Source: JAJUJL01 sp041736465
GTDB taxonomy: Bacteria; Chloroflexota; Anaerolineae; Anaerolineales; UBA4823
Length of the DNA stretch: 64,000 nt
Assembly (NCBI GenBank): GCA_041736465.1
Contig: JBGSTO010000462.1
Span: 257,481 to 321,480, forward strand
Reading direction: 5' to 3'
A program made the translations under genes and the position numbers. The first letter of the stretch is position 1. Each line of letters begins with the position of its first letter. Shown here in pieces: positions 43,076 to 52,119 of this stretch. A model generated the notes under the pieces. It ran no database searches. It saw nothing but the letters and a program-made list of their open reading frames with translations, and was not told the DNA's origin.

Positions 43076-44173
43076 CTACCTGCCTGACCAATTCGCCAGT
43101 ACTTCAGCGACACGCCTGGAAGCAAGGCCATCCCAACCTTCCGGGGGTGTCGCTTTGGTTAATGGGCGCGCCAGGCTGTTCGCAACCTCAGCAATCAAGC
43201 GCTGGGGATCCGATCCCACCAGCCGGTTAGCCCCGGTTTCCAGGGTTTCAGGCCATTCGGTATTTGCACGCATCGTCAGGCAGGGGACGCCCAGGATAGT
43301 GGTCTCTGCCTGTATGCCGCCCGAATCGGTCATCGCCAGCCGCGCCTGGGACAGTAAGGAGAGGAAATCCAAGTATCCCAAAGGATCGATCAAGATCAGT
43401 CCGGAAGAAGCTTTCAGGTGCGGGAGGATGCCGGACTGCTGCAGGCGGGCTGCGGTGCGTGGGTGGATCGGAAAGATGACCGGCAGTGTGCTGGCGATTT
43501 GTTGAACAGCTTCCACCAGCGCTTTCAGCCTGGCAGGCTCATCGACGTTGGAAACCCGGTGCAAGGTGAGCACGGCATATCCTTGGGGAGGCAGGGACAT
43601 CTTCGCCCACAGCTTGCGTTCCATGGCAGGCTGCACCGCGTCCAGCAAGTTATCCACCATTAAGTTACCAGAAAAATGGATTTTCTCTGCGGAAATGCCT
43701 TCCTCGAGCAGGTTCTGCGTGGCGGCTCGAGAAGGGGTGAACAACAACGTGGAGAGTACGTCGGTCACGATACGGTTGATTTCTTCTGGCATGCTTCGGT
43801 CGTAGCTGCGCAGCCCGGCCTCGATATGAGCCACCGGTACGAGCAGTTTGGCAGCCACGAGGCTGCATGCGACGGTGGAATTTACATCACCAATCACGAC
43901 CACCAGATCGGGGCGGTGCTGCAGGATGACAGGCTCGAAGCGCAGCATGATCTGGGCGGTCTGCTCGGCGTGGCTTCCCGAGCCGACCTCCAGGTTCAGG
44001 TCGGGCAAAGGGATATTTAGATCCCGAAAGAATACGGACGACATATTGTCATCGTAATGCTGCCCGGTGTGCACCAGGAAATTGTGAATGCCCGGGTAAG
44101 CGTCTAAGGCGTGCAAAAGTGGTGCAACCTTCATGAAGTTTGGTCTTGCGCCGACGACGTGGATGATTTTCAT
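43076..44173 (-). CDS. wecB: UDP-N-acetylglucosamine 2-epimerase (non-hydrolysing)
   Basis: 365 aa, the normal length. GARPNFMKVAPLLHAL, HTGQHYDDNMS, VIGDVNSTVACSLVAAKL, AHIEAGLRSYDRSMPEEINRIVTD and the C-terminal DSGGIQAETTILGVPCLTMRANTEWPET contain the residues of the UDP-binding and catalytic sites. It converts UDP-GlcNAc to UDP-ManNAc, a precursor for surface polysaccharides. It is the last gene of the minus-strand polysaccharide operon and overlaps the preceding glycosyltransferase by four bases. Confidence 0.95.
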   Translation of the reverse strand: MKIIHVVGARPNFMKVAPLLHALDAYPGIHNFLVHTGQHYDDNMSSVFFRDLNIPLPDLNLEVGSGSHAEQTAQIMLRFEPVILQHRPDLVVVIGDVNSTVACSLVAAKLLVPVAHIEAGLRSYDRSMPEEINRIVTDVLSTLLFTPSRAATQNLLEEGISAEKIHFSGNLMVDNLLDAVQPAMERKLWAKMSLPPQGYAVLTLHRVSNVDEPARLKALVEAVQQIASTLPVIFPIHPRTAARLQQSGILPHLKASSGLILIDPLGYLDFLSLLSQARLAMTDSGGIQAETTILGVPCLTMRANTEWPETLETGANRLVGSDPQRLIAEVANSLARPLTKATPPEGWDGLASRRVAEVLANWSGR

Positions 44174-45417
44174 AGGTTTTGTGTTTGAGATCTAATCTGT
44201 GCCTCCAGCACCCTGGCAAGGGTTTCTGCCAGGGCGCGGCGGCTGTAGTTTTTTTGAGTAAACGCCCGCCCATTCAAACCCATATGCTGCCGCCGTTCGG
44301 GGTTATCCAGCAGTTCGAGCACCGCGGCTGCCAGGTTATCTGCGTCTTCGGGAGGAACGAACACACCGCCGCCAGCCTGTTCGACCACGACGCGAGCCTC
44401 ACCGTCCACACTGATCAATACCGCTCTCTCACATGCCCAGGCATCGAACAGCTTGGAAGGCAAAGCGCCTTTGAAGAGATCTATGTTACGCAGTGGTATC
44501 AAGGCAATATCGGCGGCGGATAAGTAGGCGGGCATTTGTTCGCGCGGCTGCTCGGCAAGAAAGGATACGTTGGACAGTGACAGGGATTCTGCTTGCGCAA
44601 TCAGATCAGCCTTCACCGGTCCGTCGCCAATAAAAACGAATTGGATACGCGGGTTGTTTTGCAGCTCGCGTGCGGCTAGCAGTACAACTTCCAGACCCTG
44701 GGCGATGCCATGGATGCCAGCATACATCAGCACGAGGCGATCGCCCCAACCCAGACGCTCTCGGATTTCCTGGCGCTGTTGGGGCTGAAACTGGAATAAC
44801 TCAACATTGGCCCCGTTGGTGATCAATTCCAGCTTTTCCGGCGAGATGCCGCGCGAGACCAGGCGGTCGTAAATTCCCTGGGTGACCACCACAACCTTGC
44901 GGGCGCGGCGATAGCAGGCTTCCTCCAGCCAGGTTGCCAGGGCGATGGCTCTTGGGTTGGATAGCTCACCCAGGGCGACAGCCGATTCGGGCCACAGATC
45001 GCGCACCTCGAAGAACAGCGGCGTGCGGCGCAGGATGCTGAGACTCAAAGCTGCGCCACCAACAAACAGAGGTGGAGAGGTGGCGTAGATGGCATCGTAT
45101 TGACCGCGTGCCAGCAGCAGCCCTGCCAGGAGGGCATTGAGCATGAAACTGAGGTAGAACAGCATCCGGTTCTTGAAGTTTTTGAGTGGAGAGGCTTTCA
45201 CCCAAACTCGGATCACCTGGATGCCTTCGAGATCGGCAATTTCGTATAGCCGCCCTTTGTAGCTTTCGGGGATGATCCCGGAGGGGTGGTTGGGGAATTC
45301 GGCAATCATGGTCACCTGGTGACCCAGGCGTACCAGGCTGCGCGCCATCTCGTAGGCGCGGGTTTGCGTGGCACCAACTTCTGGTGGGAAGTACTGAGAA
45401 AGATAGAGGATGCGCAT
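44170..45417 (-). CDS. glycosyltransferase family 4 (WcaI/WbuB-like)
   Basis: 415 aa. GT-B fold: the N-terminal ILYLSQYFPPEVGATQTRAYEMARSLVRLGHQVTMIAEFPNHPSG and the C-terminal donor-site region LVLMYAGIHGIAQGLEVVLLAA...FIGDGPVKADL...LIPLRNIDLFKGALPSKLFDAWACERAVL (E-x7-E-like region) identify it. The PNHPSG segment is typical of WcaI/WbuB-type enzymes. It adds one sugar in assembly of the surface polysaccharide. The ATG overlaps the preceding stop as TGATG. Confidence 0.9.
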   Translation of the reverse strand: MRILYLSQYFPPEVGATQTRAYEMARSLVRLGHQVTMIAEFPNHPSGIIPESYKGRLYEIADLEGIQVIRVWVKASPLKNFKNRMLFYLSFMLNALLAGLLLARGQYDAIYATSPPLFVGGAALSLSILRRTPLFFEVRDLWPESAVALGELSNPRAIALATWLEEACYRRARKVVVVTQGIYDRLVSRGISPEKLELITNGANVELFQFQPQQRQEIRERLGWGDRLVLMYAGIHGIAQGLEVVLLAARELQNNPRIQFVFIGDGPVKADLIAQAESLSLSNVSFLAEQPREQMPAYLSAADIALIPLRNIDLFKGALPSKLFDAWACERAVLISVDGEARVVVEQAGGGVFVPPEDADNLAAAVLELLDNPERRQHMGLNGRAFTQKNYSRRALAETLARVLEAQIRSQTQNL

Positions 45418-46583
45418 CAGGTTCTTAAGAGCTGTTCGTAGAGCAAACCGATCGACTGGGCTAAAGTCTCGAAATTATATCGCTCTTGAATCGCCTTTCT
45501 TCCTGCTTCTCCCAACATCCGGGCTTGTTCCGGGTTTTGCCACCATACGGCGATCTGCCTGGCAATATCTGCAGGGTTGCTCAGCGGATCAAGAACGATC
45601 CCGCACTGGGCATCTTCGACGATCTGAGTGATTGCCGGGAAGCTGCTGGCTACCACGGGCAAGCCGGCAGCCATATACTCGAACAATTTTACCGGCAAGG
45701 CGGCGACGTAGCGTGGCTCCGGCAGCAGCAGCGCCAGCCCAACATCTGCCTGGCGCAGCGCCTGCGGCATATCCTTGAAATCGACCCAGCCCTGGATGTC
45801 TACGTGCTCGATCAGATCAGCAGCGTGACTACCAAATGCGCTTTCTTCGGCTGCCGGTGTGAAGGCGCCCGCCAGGGTAAGCCGGGCGGGTATTCCCATG
45901 CCGAGAAGCTGGCGGAGGATGTCGGCATACAACAGCAGCCCCCGGTCATGCGAAAGCCGCCCGGCATAGATCAGGTTCAATGAAGAACCGCTGAAAGCAG
46001 CAGATGGCTGTGCGGCAAATGCCCGCTGCGGGTAGTGCCCAACTACCAGCACTTGTTTGTTCAGGATGCGGTAGATAGCTGCCAGGGTTTCATCGACAGT
46101 AATCACCGCGTCTGCCAGACGGGCGCCGAGCTGTTCGGATAGGCGCACGGCTTGATAGATTACTGCCCCTATCCAGCCGCGCAGCCGCGGTTTGACCAGT
46201 TGGGCATAATACTCGTGGGCGTCGTAGATGACTGGCCTGCGGTGCAGTCTGCCCCAGACCAATCCCGCGGGCAGGGTATCAAAGTCGTGGCAGTGCACCA
46301 GGTCCGGCTTCAGCCGGTTGAGCTCACCAAGGCATGCGAACCAGAAGCGGGGCAGGCGCAGAATCTGACTGGCACCAATCCCATATCCGGAGCGGACATG
46401 CTGGATACGATGCACTGATAGACCTGGCGCAAGCTGCTCAGATGGAGCCAGTTCACCGGTACGATCCCATGCCAGGATTGTGAGCGTATAGCCCTGCTCA
46501 GCCAGGCTGAGAGCCTCTTTCAGCACGCGTGGGTCGGGACGGAAGGGGTTGGAGAGCAGCATGGCGATGGATGTAGTCTGCAT
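45417..46583 (-). CDS. glycosyltransferase family 4
   Basis: 388 aa from ATG 46583, which overlaps the upstream stop (TGATG); the open frame extends further but only as an antisense-like extension inside the neighbouring gene. Features: AMLLSNPFRPDPRVLKEALSLAEQGYTLTILAWDR, VHCHDFDTLPAGLVWGRLHRRPVIYDAHEYY, and the donor region VGLALLLPEPRYVAALPVKLFEYMAAGLPVVAS. GT-B retaining transferase; sugar specificity unknown. Confidence 0.89.
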   Translation of the reverse strand: MQTTSIAMLLSNPFRPDPRVLKEALSLAEQGYTLTILAWDRTGELAPSEQLAPGLSVHRIQHVRSGYGIGASQILRLPRFWFACLGELNRLKPDLVHCHDFDTLPAGLVWGRLHRRPVIYDAHEYYAQLVKPRLRGWIGAVIYQAVRLSEQLGARLADAVITVDETLAAIYRILNKQVLVVGHYPQRAFAAQPSAAFSGSSLNLIYAGRLSHDRGLLLYADILRQLLGMGIPARLTLAGAFTPAAEESAFGSHAADLIEHVDIQGWVDFKDMPQALRQADVGLALLLPEPRYVAALPVKLFEYMAAGLPVVASSFPAITQIVEDAQCGIVLDPLSNPADIARQIAVWWQNPEQARMLGEAGRKAIQERYNFETLAQSIGLLYEQLLRT

Positions 46584-47698
46584 CAGGATCTCCCAGAACG
46601 CTGCTCGGATAACAGCGAGTGATACAGAGCTTCCATTTTTTGCATCTCTACCTGGTGGTCGGCTCGGGCGGCAACCAGCTCCAGATTCTTGACGGAAAAT
46701 TCTTGAAGCAATTCGGGGTCGGAGAGTGCTTCGAGCACAGCGGTTTCCAGCGCCGGCACATTTCGCACCGGTACAAGCATCCCATTTTCCCGGTGGCGGA
46801 TCCACTCGCGCAGCGAGGGCAGGTCGCTGGCGATCATCGGTGCTCCGCACGCCATCGCCTCGAGCACAGATACGGGCGTACCATCGCTCGAGGGGACGGA
46901 GATCACCAGGTCTGCCATCTCGTACAGGGGGATGGTTTGCTCCCACGGCATACGTCCAATAATACGAACGTGTTCTCCCAACGATTTCTCCTGAACCATG
47001 GCAAATAGCTGCTGGCGATAGGCTGCATCGGCGTTCAGATCTCTCAGAATAAACACCACCTCAGGAAATTTCTCGATAATCGCCTGCGCAGACAGCAGTA
47101 TCGTATCCAGGTTGTACAAGGGGTGCATATTGCGCGGGCTGTAGAGGATGATTTTACCCGCCAGTCCCCACTGCTCTTTGATCTTTGCCGGGAGGGGTGC
47201 GGGGTGGAAGATTTCTCGATCAACCCCCCACTGCACCAGGTGGGTGCGGTCGGGGCTGGCTCCGTAGTGCAGTGCCATGCGTCGTAGGTCTTGTGAGTCT
47301 GTTGTGACCATTGCTGCGTGTCGAAACACCCAGCGGGTCAGCCAGGCTCCCAGATTTGAACGCTGCGGGTATTGATACAAATCGCTTCCCCAGGGAGTGA
47401 GCACAAGAGGAGAGAAACCGCTCAGGGATGCGATCCACCCGGCGGCAGTCACGCGGTGGGCATGCAGGATGTCGGGGCGCCAGGCGCCAATGATGCGGCG
47501 AGTTTGCCAGCCCCACACTAAATATTTCACCACCGGGATATTGAATCCCGCCGGTAGATTATGGATCTCCGGCCCCTGCCAGGCCTCGCTGAGCGCTGTA
47601 TCCGCAATGACCAACACCTGGTGTGCGTTGAGCCTGAACCAATCTACCCAGCGACGGGTGTGGGTGCTGTTGGGGTTGGAGATGAAGGCGATTTTCAC
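46583..47698 (-). CDS. glycosyltransferase family 4/1
   Basis: 371 aa. The start is GTG 47698 (AGG five bases upstream), giving VKIAFISNPNSTHTRRWVDWF; an earlier in-frame codon at 47791 runs into the previous gene. DILHAHRVTAAGWIASLSGFSPLVLTPWGSDLYQYPQ and DLVISVPSSDGTPVSVLEAMACGAPMIASDLPSLREWI give the GT-B transferase pattern with the donor-binding Glu. Third of the linked transferases. Confidence 0.89.
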   Translation of the reverse strand: MKIAFISNPNSTHTRRWVDWFRLNAHQVLVIADTALSEAWQGPEIHNLPAGFNIPVVKYLVWGWQTRRIIGAWRPDILHAHRVTAAGWIASLSGFSPLVLTPWGSDLYQYPQRSNLGAWLTRWVFRHAAMVTTDSQDLRRMALHYGASPDRTHLVQWGVDREIFHPAPLPAKIKEQWGLAGKIILYSPRNMHPLYNLDTILLSAQAIIEKFPEVVFILRDLNADAAYRQQLFAMVQEKSLGEHVRIIGRMPWEQTIPLYEMADLVISVPSSDGTPVSVLEAMACGAPMIASDLPSLREWIRHRENGMLVPVRNVPALETAVLEALSDPELLQEFSVKNLELVAARADHQVEMQKMEALYHSLLSEQRSGRS

Positions 47699-47717
47699 GA
47701 TTACCTGCTGCCCAAGC

Positions 47718-48422
47718 TTATTTTGGTTTCTGCAGCACAGCCAGAAGGTGTGTGCGCTTGATGAAAGGCAGGCGGTCCCAGATCCATGCAAGCGACCAGG
47801 ACCGGCGGATTACCGAAGCCAGGCGGGCTGCGTGCAGGTTGGCTGCGTAGTTGATCATCATCCCAGGGAACAGCTCCCTGAGCTCGGGCTGCTCGAGCTT
47901 GAAACCGGCATTCCGCACGCCGCGCAGAGTATCGTACCAGAGCAGGATGCCTCCCGGTTTTAAGAGCCGCATGACTTCAGCTGCAGCATTGGAGCGCGGC
48001 GCGGGATCAAAGATGGATGAGAAGACGACGAACTGGTAGACAAGATCGAAGGTCTGCTCTCGAAACGGCACGACTTCCCCGTTTGCCACCACCAGATGAA
48101 TACCGCCTGGTCCCTCTGCTTGTGCACTGCGAATGCGGTGCTCCATCAAATCGAAGGCATACATCTGGCTGGGTTCTGCCCCGAGCGAGATCATGAAGCG
48201 CATCTTCACTCCGCTCCCGCAGCCGAAATCCAGGATCGATTTCTGGTTGAGATCGATGTTAAGCTGGTTCAGCAGGCTCACAACCGCGCGCTCCTGGGCG
48301 TGGCGATAATACAAGGATACCGGGTTGCGCGGGTGCCAGGGAGAATTGACCCCGAGACGATCCGATTCGATCTCCGGGCGATACATTTGACGGATGCGAT
48401 CCAGTTCGCTGCGATTTTCCAT
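47718..48422 (-). CDS. class I SAM-dependent methyltransferase of the polysaccharide locus
   Basis: 234 aa from ATG 48422. Motif I SILDFGCGSGVKMRFMISLG near 70-90, then FDLMEHRI, VVANGEVVPFREQTFDLVYQFVVFSSI and LLKPGGILLWYDTLR (Methyltransf_11). The ATG lies four bases after the upstream transferase stop. Probably methylates a sugar or a lipid-linked intermediate; the C-terminal ~60 residues are hydrophobic-basic and may touch the membrane. Confidence 0.87.
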   Translation of the reverse strand: MENRSELDRIRQMYRPEIESDRLGVNSPWHPRNPVSLYYRHAQERAVVSLLNQLNIDLNQKSILDFGCGSGVKMRFMISLGAEPSQMYAFDLMEHRIRSAQAEGPGGIHLVVANGEVVPFREQTFDLVYQFVVFSSIFDPAPRSNAAAEVMRLLKPGGILLWYDTLRGVRNAGFKLEQPELRELFPGMMINYAANLHAARLASVIRRSWSLAWIWDRLPFIKRTHLLAVLQKPK

Positions 48423-48426
48423 ATGA

Positions 48427-49668
48427 TTATCGTACCAGGTACTCCAACACCTCTGCCAATTGACCTGCCTGGCTGCGGCGCTGGTATGGTTGCAGATCTT
48501 CATTCCGCACTTTGACTTGGAGGTCACCCCTCTGCCAGCGCCGATAATTCTCCAGGATAGCTTCTGTTATGGCATCCACGTCATCTGGTTCAACTGCCGT
48601 CCCTGCACCGAGCTGACTGGCCAGGTCGATAACGGCGCCTGGTGACGAGAGTATCAGGACCGGCTTGCCAGCACCTAGATATTCGTAAAACTTAGCAGGG
48701 ACGACCAGCTCGCCTGCCTGGCCTGGATGGTTGACCAGCAAAAGCAGGTCTGCGCTCAACAATCTCTGCAGGCTTTCGTGGTGCGAAAGGTATCCATGTT
48801 CTACCACAAGGTCGGAGATGCCGGATTGTTGCACTGCCTGTCGAGCTGGTTTTCCCAGGCTGCCGGCTAGATGCAGCCGGATCTGATCGCGAGGGATCTC
48901 ACCGCTGGAAACCAGGCTGTGCAAGGCACTCAAGAAGGCGTTTGGTGTCCGACCCTGGCTGTAGAATGACCCGGTATGAACGATGTTAAAAACCAGCGGC
49001 ATTTTCTCTGCTGGCTGCAGACTATCATAGTCTTGTGGGTCGTAGCCGTTTGGCAGGTACACCACTTTTTCCGGTGGAAGCTCAACCAACCGTTCCAGCA
49101 ATGCCTGTCGCGCACGCGGAGTTGTCACGAGGATCCGGTCTGCACTCAGGCAGACCTTCTTCTCTAGGGCGGCAACCCATCTGGCATGCCAACGCGTTGG
49201 ATAAGCCGCTCCCGGATTATCCAACCACGGGTCACGAAAATCCGCCACCCAGGGGAGACCAGTAGACCGTTTGAGCGCGAGTGCGATTAGGTGACAGGTA
49301 TATGGGGAAGATGTAGAAAACAGCACTTGGGCACGATTCTGCTGCACCAATTCACGGCTTGCGCTCACTGCCGGCAGATACCACCCCAGCTGCTCATCGA
49401 CAACCAGGAGCCAACGGGTAATCCAAGAACGCAGGCGCCAGGGCAGCCAGCGAGGAGCGTGCAGTCCCTTCACCCGCAAAATCAAAGCCTGCTGTGGGAT
49501 CTGTCCGGTGAGCGTCGGATCCAGAACTGCCCCCGGATCGGGTTCGCTGGTTAACACCACTGGCGACCAGCCGAATTCCGGCAGATATCGAGCGAGCTTC
49601 AGCGCTCTTTGGACACCTGCGCCCCCCAGCGGCGGAAAAAAATAGGCGATCATCAGCAGCTTGCTCAA
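48427..49668 (-). CDS. glycosyltransferase family 4
   Basis: 413 aa. Begins SKLLMIAYFFPPLGGAGVQRALKLARYLPEFGWSPVVLTSEP, characteristic of one branch of GT4. Donor-site elements: HTGSFYSQGRTPNAFLSAL, VEHGYLSHHESLQRLLSADLLLLVNHPGQAGELVVPAKFYEYLGAGKPVLIL. The TTG at 49668 is taken as start; ATG 49653 is an alternative that keeps the whole conserved core. It is seven bases downstream of a methyltransferase gene. Confidence 0.88.
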   Translation of the reverse strand: MSKLLMIAYFFPPLGGAGVQRALKLARYLPEFGWSPVVLTSEPDPGAVLDPTLTGQIPQQALILRVKGLHAPRWLPWRLRSWITRWLLVVDEQLGWYLPAVSASRELVQQNRAQVLFSTSSPYTCHLIALALKRSTGLPWVADFRDPWLDNPGAAYPTRWHARWVAALEKKVCLSADRILVTTPRARQALLERLVELPPEKVVYLPNGYDPQDYDSLQPAEKMPLVFNIVHTGSFYSQGRTPNAFLSALHSLVSSGEIPRDQIRLHLAGSLGKPARQAVQQSGISDLVVEHGYLSHHESLQRLLSADLLLLVNHPGQAGELVVPAKFYEYLGAGKPVLILSSPGAVIDLASQLGAGTAVEPDDVDAITEAILENYRRWQRGDLQVKVRNEDLQPYQRRSQAGQLAEVLEYLVR

Positions 49669-49675
49669 ACTTGAT

Positions 49676-50473
49676 TCACCCGGTTTTCCGATATATTGCT
49701 AGCCACCACTGATAACGAAGCGTTCGTGGCCATAAATTCCGCAGGCTTTTTTTTATGGCTGGCTGAGGGTGGGTTTTTTCTGACTGAGGCTGGGCTTCTT
49801 TTGTGGAATATTCACACTGCGGGCAGCGTGCGTACCAGGGAAAATTCGCTCCTCCCAAATGATACCGCCGGCGGAGCTGATCCCATAAGCCAGGGAAACG
49901 CCGTACCTGGATAGGGCATATGCCTGTGATTTTGTCTACATGGATGCCCTGCGCAACATCAAACAGGTGCACCAAATCATTATTTTCAAAACTTCGCATA
50001 TGGTAATAAGGGTGAAATTCACATGCACAGCGTGGGCAGGTAATCTGGCTGAATCGTAGATTTTCTCTGTACGGAACGGTGAGAAGGATTGCATCGCTGC
50101 TCGTCCTGACCAGCTCTGCCAGGGCAACAGGGTAGATATCTACCGGTAGATGCTCAAGCATCTCCATGCAAACGACGGCATCAAAATAGCTCGAGGGAAA
50201 TGGAAGCGCATCCGCCGATGCCTGGCACCGCGCTGGCTGAACATGGCGCAGGGCAGCGAAACTGCGGTCTGTGCCGTAAATGACAGTTTTCTCTCGAGTC
50301 AGGTTCGTGAAAACTCCGTTTCCACAGCCGACATCCAATACATGCTGAGCCGCTGCTGGTAAAGCAGTAAGCATAAGCTGAGCGCGCTGCCGGTCTTGTT
50401 CCAAGCCTTGCCAAAAGGAGGGCGACCATAGGGCTGGATCTTCGTAGCGTTGTGATTCGCGACTACCTGCCAT
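49676..50473 (-). CDS. SAM-dependent methyltransferase with two CxxC knuckles
   Basis: 265 aa. Methyltransferase core with HVLDVGCGNGVFTNLT (~46) and FDAVVCMEMLEHLPVDIYPVALAELVR. After the core, TCPRCACEFHPYYHMRSF and, ~60 residues later, ARCPQCEYS form a pair of C-x2-C knuckles likely to bind zinc. I recall this arrangement from other methyltransferases in polysaccharide clusters. The gene overlaps the end of the flippase by 11 bases. Target unknown. Confidence 0.85.
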   Translation of the reverse strand: MAGSRESQRYEDPALWSPSFWQGLEQDRQRAQLMLTALPAAAQHVLDVGCGNGVFTNLTREKTVIYGTDRSFAALRHVQPARCQASADALPFPSSYFDAVVCMEMLEHLPVDIYPVALAELVRTSSDAILLTVPYRENLRFSQITCPRCACEFHPYYHMRSFENNDLVHLFDVAQGIHVDKITGICPIQVRRFPGLWDQLRRRYHLGGANFPWYARCPQCEYSTKEAQPQSEKTHPQPAIKKSLRNLWPRTLRYQWWLAIYRKTG

Positions 50474-52013
50474 TAGAGATATCCTGGTCTTGATGATTAG
50501 CGGCGTCCAATCCGGTGGCTTTTGACTTTGCTGGGATACCCAAAGATTGTTGGATTTCCGGAGTTGTTTTCAGTATCCAGATCACGTACAACAAGCTGGC
50601 AATTGCAGCGGTTAACAGGACCCAAATATCTGCAATGGGTAGGAAGTAATTCATGGTAATTAGCAGCGCAGCAATTGGACTGCCAGCCAGGAGGTACTTT
50701 CCTAGCGTTCGCAGAGAATGGTTGAGCGGGACGCCAGTGATTTTCAGATTCCATAAAGCCAGCCCCCCATACACAATTACGCCTGATGCAGACCACAGGG
50801 CGAGTGCGAGATACACATTCTTGATCAGCCCACCGATGAGCAGCGATGCGAATCGGGTACTTAAAATGGCTATATGGACGATCAGCGCGGTTTCTTGTCG
50901 TTCCAGAATGCTGAAGAGAGTACTCAAGGGTGAGGAAATGAAAAGAAAAAAAATCCAGGGCGCCAGGATTTGGGCATAGATTCCGGCTTCAGCCCATTGT
51001 GCACCGAGTATGACTGTGAACAGCTCTTTTCCCAGGATTGCAAGAAGCAGTACGGGTACCAGTGTGATGGCGACAAGCCGGTCGAATACTTTGCTGACCA
51101 CTTGGGCCAGGGATTCTTGATTGGCCGTTTTCTCTGAAGCATGTTGGAAAAACACCTGTGAAATGGCATTGCCAATGATTGTCATTGGCAGCAGGAGTAT
51201 GCGGCTTGCCATCGCATAATATCCCACGACAGATTGTGAGAAAAATGGGGAAAGTAGAAGTGAGGGCAGCTGCCAGGAGAGCGTATTGATCAGACTTCCC
51301 CAGGTATCCAGCAGTGGAAATTTCCAGTAGCGTCTGGCAACTGCTAGCATAGATGTAGGTCGAATCTTGTGGAATAAAATCTGAGCATCTTCACGTAATA
51401 CTTGTGCGCTCAGGACAAGCGAAAAAATTATGGTACCCGTTATCCAAGAGATGATCAGACCTGCGGCATTCCTATATCCCATGAGGGCCAGGAAAATTGG
51501 GACGATGCTAGTAGTCAGCGAAGCGGCGACGCGGGCCAAGGAGAGGCGCGTGAATTTTTTTTGGCGTGTATTCCATTGATTGATGGCTTGGAACAGCCCT
51601 TGGAATACCAGAGCAATGGGCAGTATCCATAGATAGGCGGTTAATTCTGGGACATTCAGAAGAGTAGTAACCGTCCCTGCCTGTCCAACCAGTATTATTG
51701 CCACAAGCAGGCTGATGACCAGCGAGATTATCAGGCTGACGGAGAATAAGTTGGCAGCGTCGGCGTCGTCTTTGGGCAACAGGATGGATTGCTCGTAGCG
51801 CAGGCAAATGATAACCGCCAGGACGCTTGCTATAGAAATAAAGACGCTCGTAGTGCCGAATGCCTGCGGAGGAAAAAGTCTGGACAGTACAGGCGCTGTG
51901 AGGATGGTCAATGCCTGGGCAATGACCGTGCCGCTGACAAGCTTGAGCACATTGCTGGCAAACCCAACAGGTCGTTTAATAAAGAGAGACTCAACCCATC
52001 CAATCAAGTTCAT
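50463..52013 (-). CDS. oligosaccharide flippase, Wzx-like (MOP superfamily)
   Basis: 516 aa with twelve to fourteen hydrophobic helices. It begins with a basic amphipathic end and LKLVSGTVIAQALTILTAPVLSRLFPPQAFGTTSVFISIASVLAVIICLRYEQSILLPKDDADA, the usual N-terminus of Polysacc_synt proteins. It would flip a lipid-linked repeat unit across the membrane before polymerisation. It is the promoter-proximal gene of the minus arm; the divergent polymerase/ligase gene starts about 105 bases away, so the two arms probably share a control region. Confidence 0.91.
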   Translation of the reverse strand: MNLIGWVESLFIKRPVGFASNVLKLVSGTVIAQALTILTAPVLSRLFPPQAFGTTSVFISIASVLAVIICLRYEQSILLPKDDADAANLFSVSLIISLVISLLVAIILVGQAGTVTTLLNVPELTAYLWILPIALVFQGLFQAINQWNTRQKKFTRLSLARVAASLTTSIVPIFLALMGYRNAAGLIISWITGTIIFSLVLSAQVLREDAQILFHKIRPTSMLAVARRYWKFPLLDTWGSLINTLSWQLPSLLLSPFFSQSVVGYYAMASRILLLPMTIIGNAISQVFFQHASEKTANQESLAQVVSKVFDRLVAITLVPVLLLAILGKELFTVILGAQWAEAGIYAQILAPWIFFLFISSPLSTLFSILERQETALIVHIAILSTRFASLLIGGLIKNVYLALALWSASGVIVYGGLALWNLKITGVPLNHSLRTLGKYLLAGSPIAALLITMNYFLPIADIWVLLTAAIASLLYVIWILKTTPEIQQSLGIPAKSKATGLDAANHQDQDISNGR

Positions 52014-52119
52014 CGTCTATGCCACATAGACCTCATCTTGCCTTTTCAATAAATTTGTGATATCGTCAACTGACCTACTTGAATTTCCCAATCTATACTC
52101 TGATCAGGGCCCGTTCTTA

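Noticed and set aside
46584..46946. Upstream extension of the glycosyltransferase at 45417-46583
   Set aside because: The extra ~120 residues fall inside the neighbouring transferase, are Arg/Pro-rich, and the ATG at 46583 overlaps the upstream stop in the standard way.
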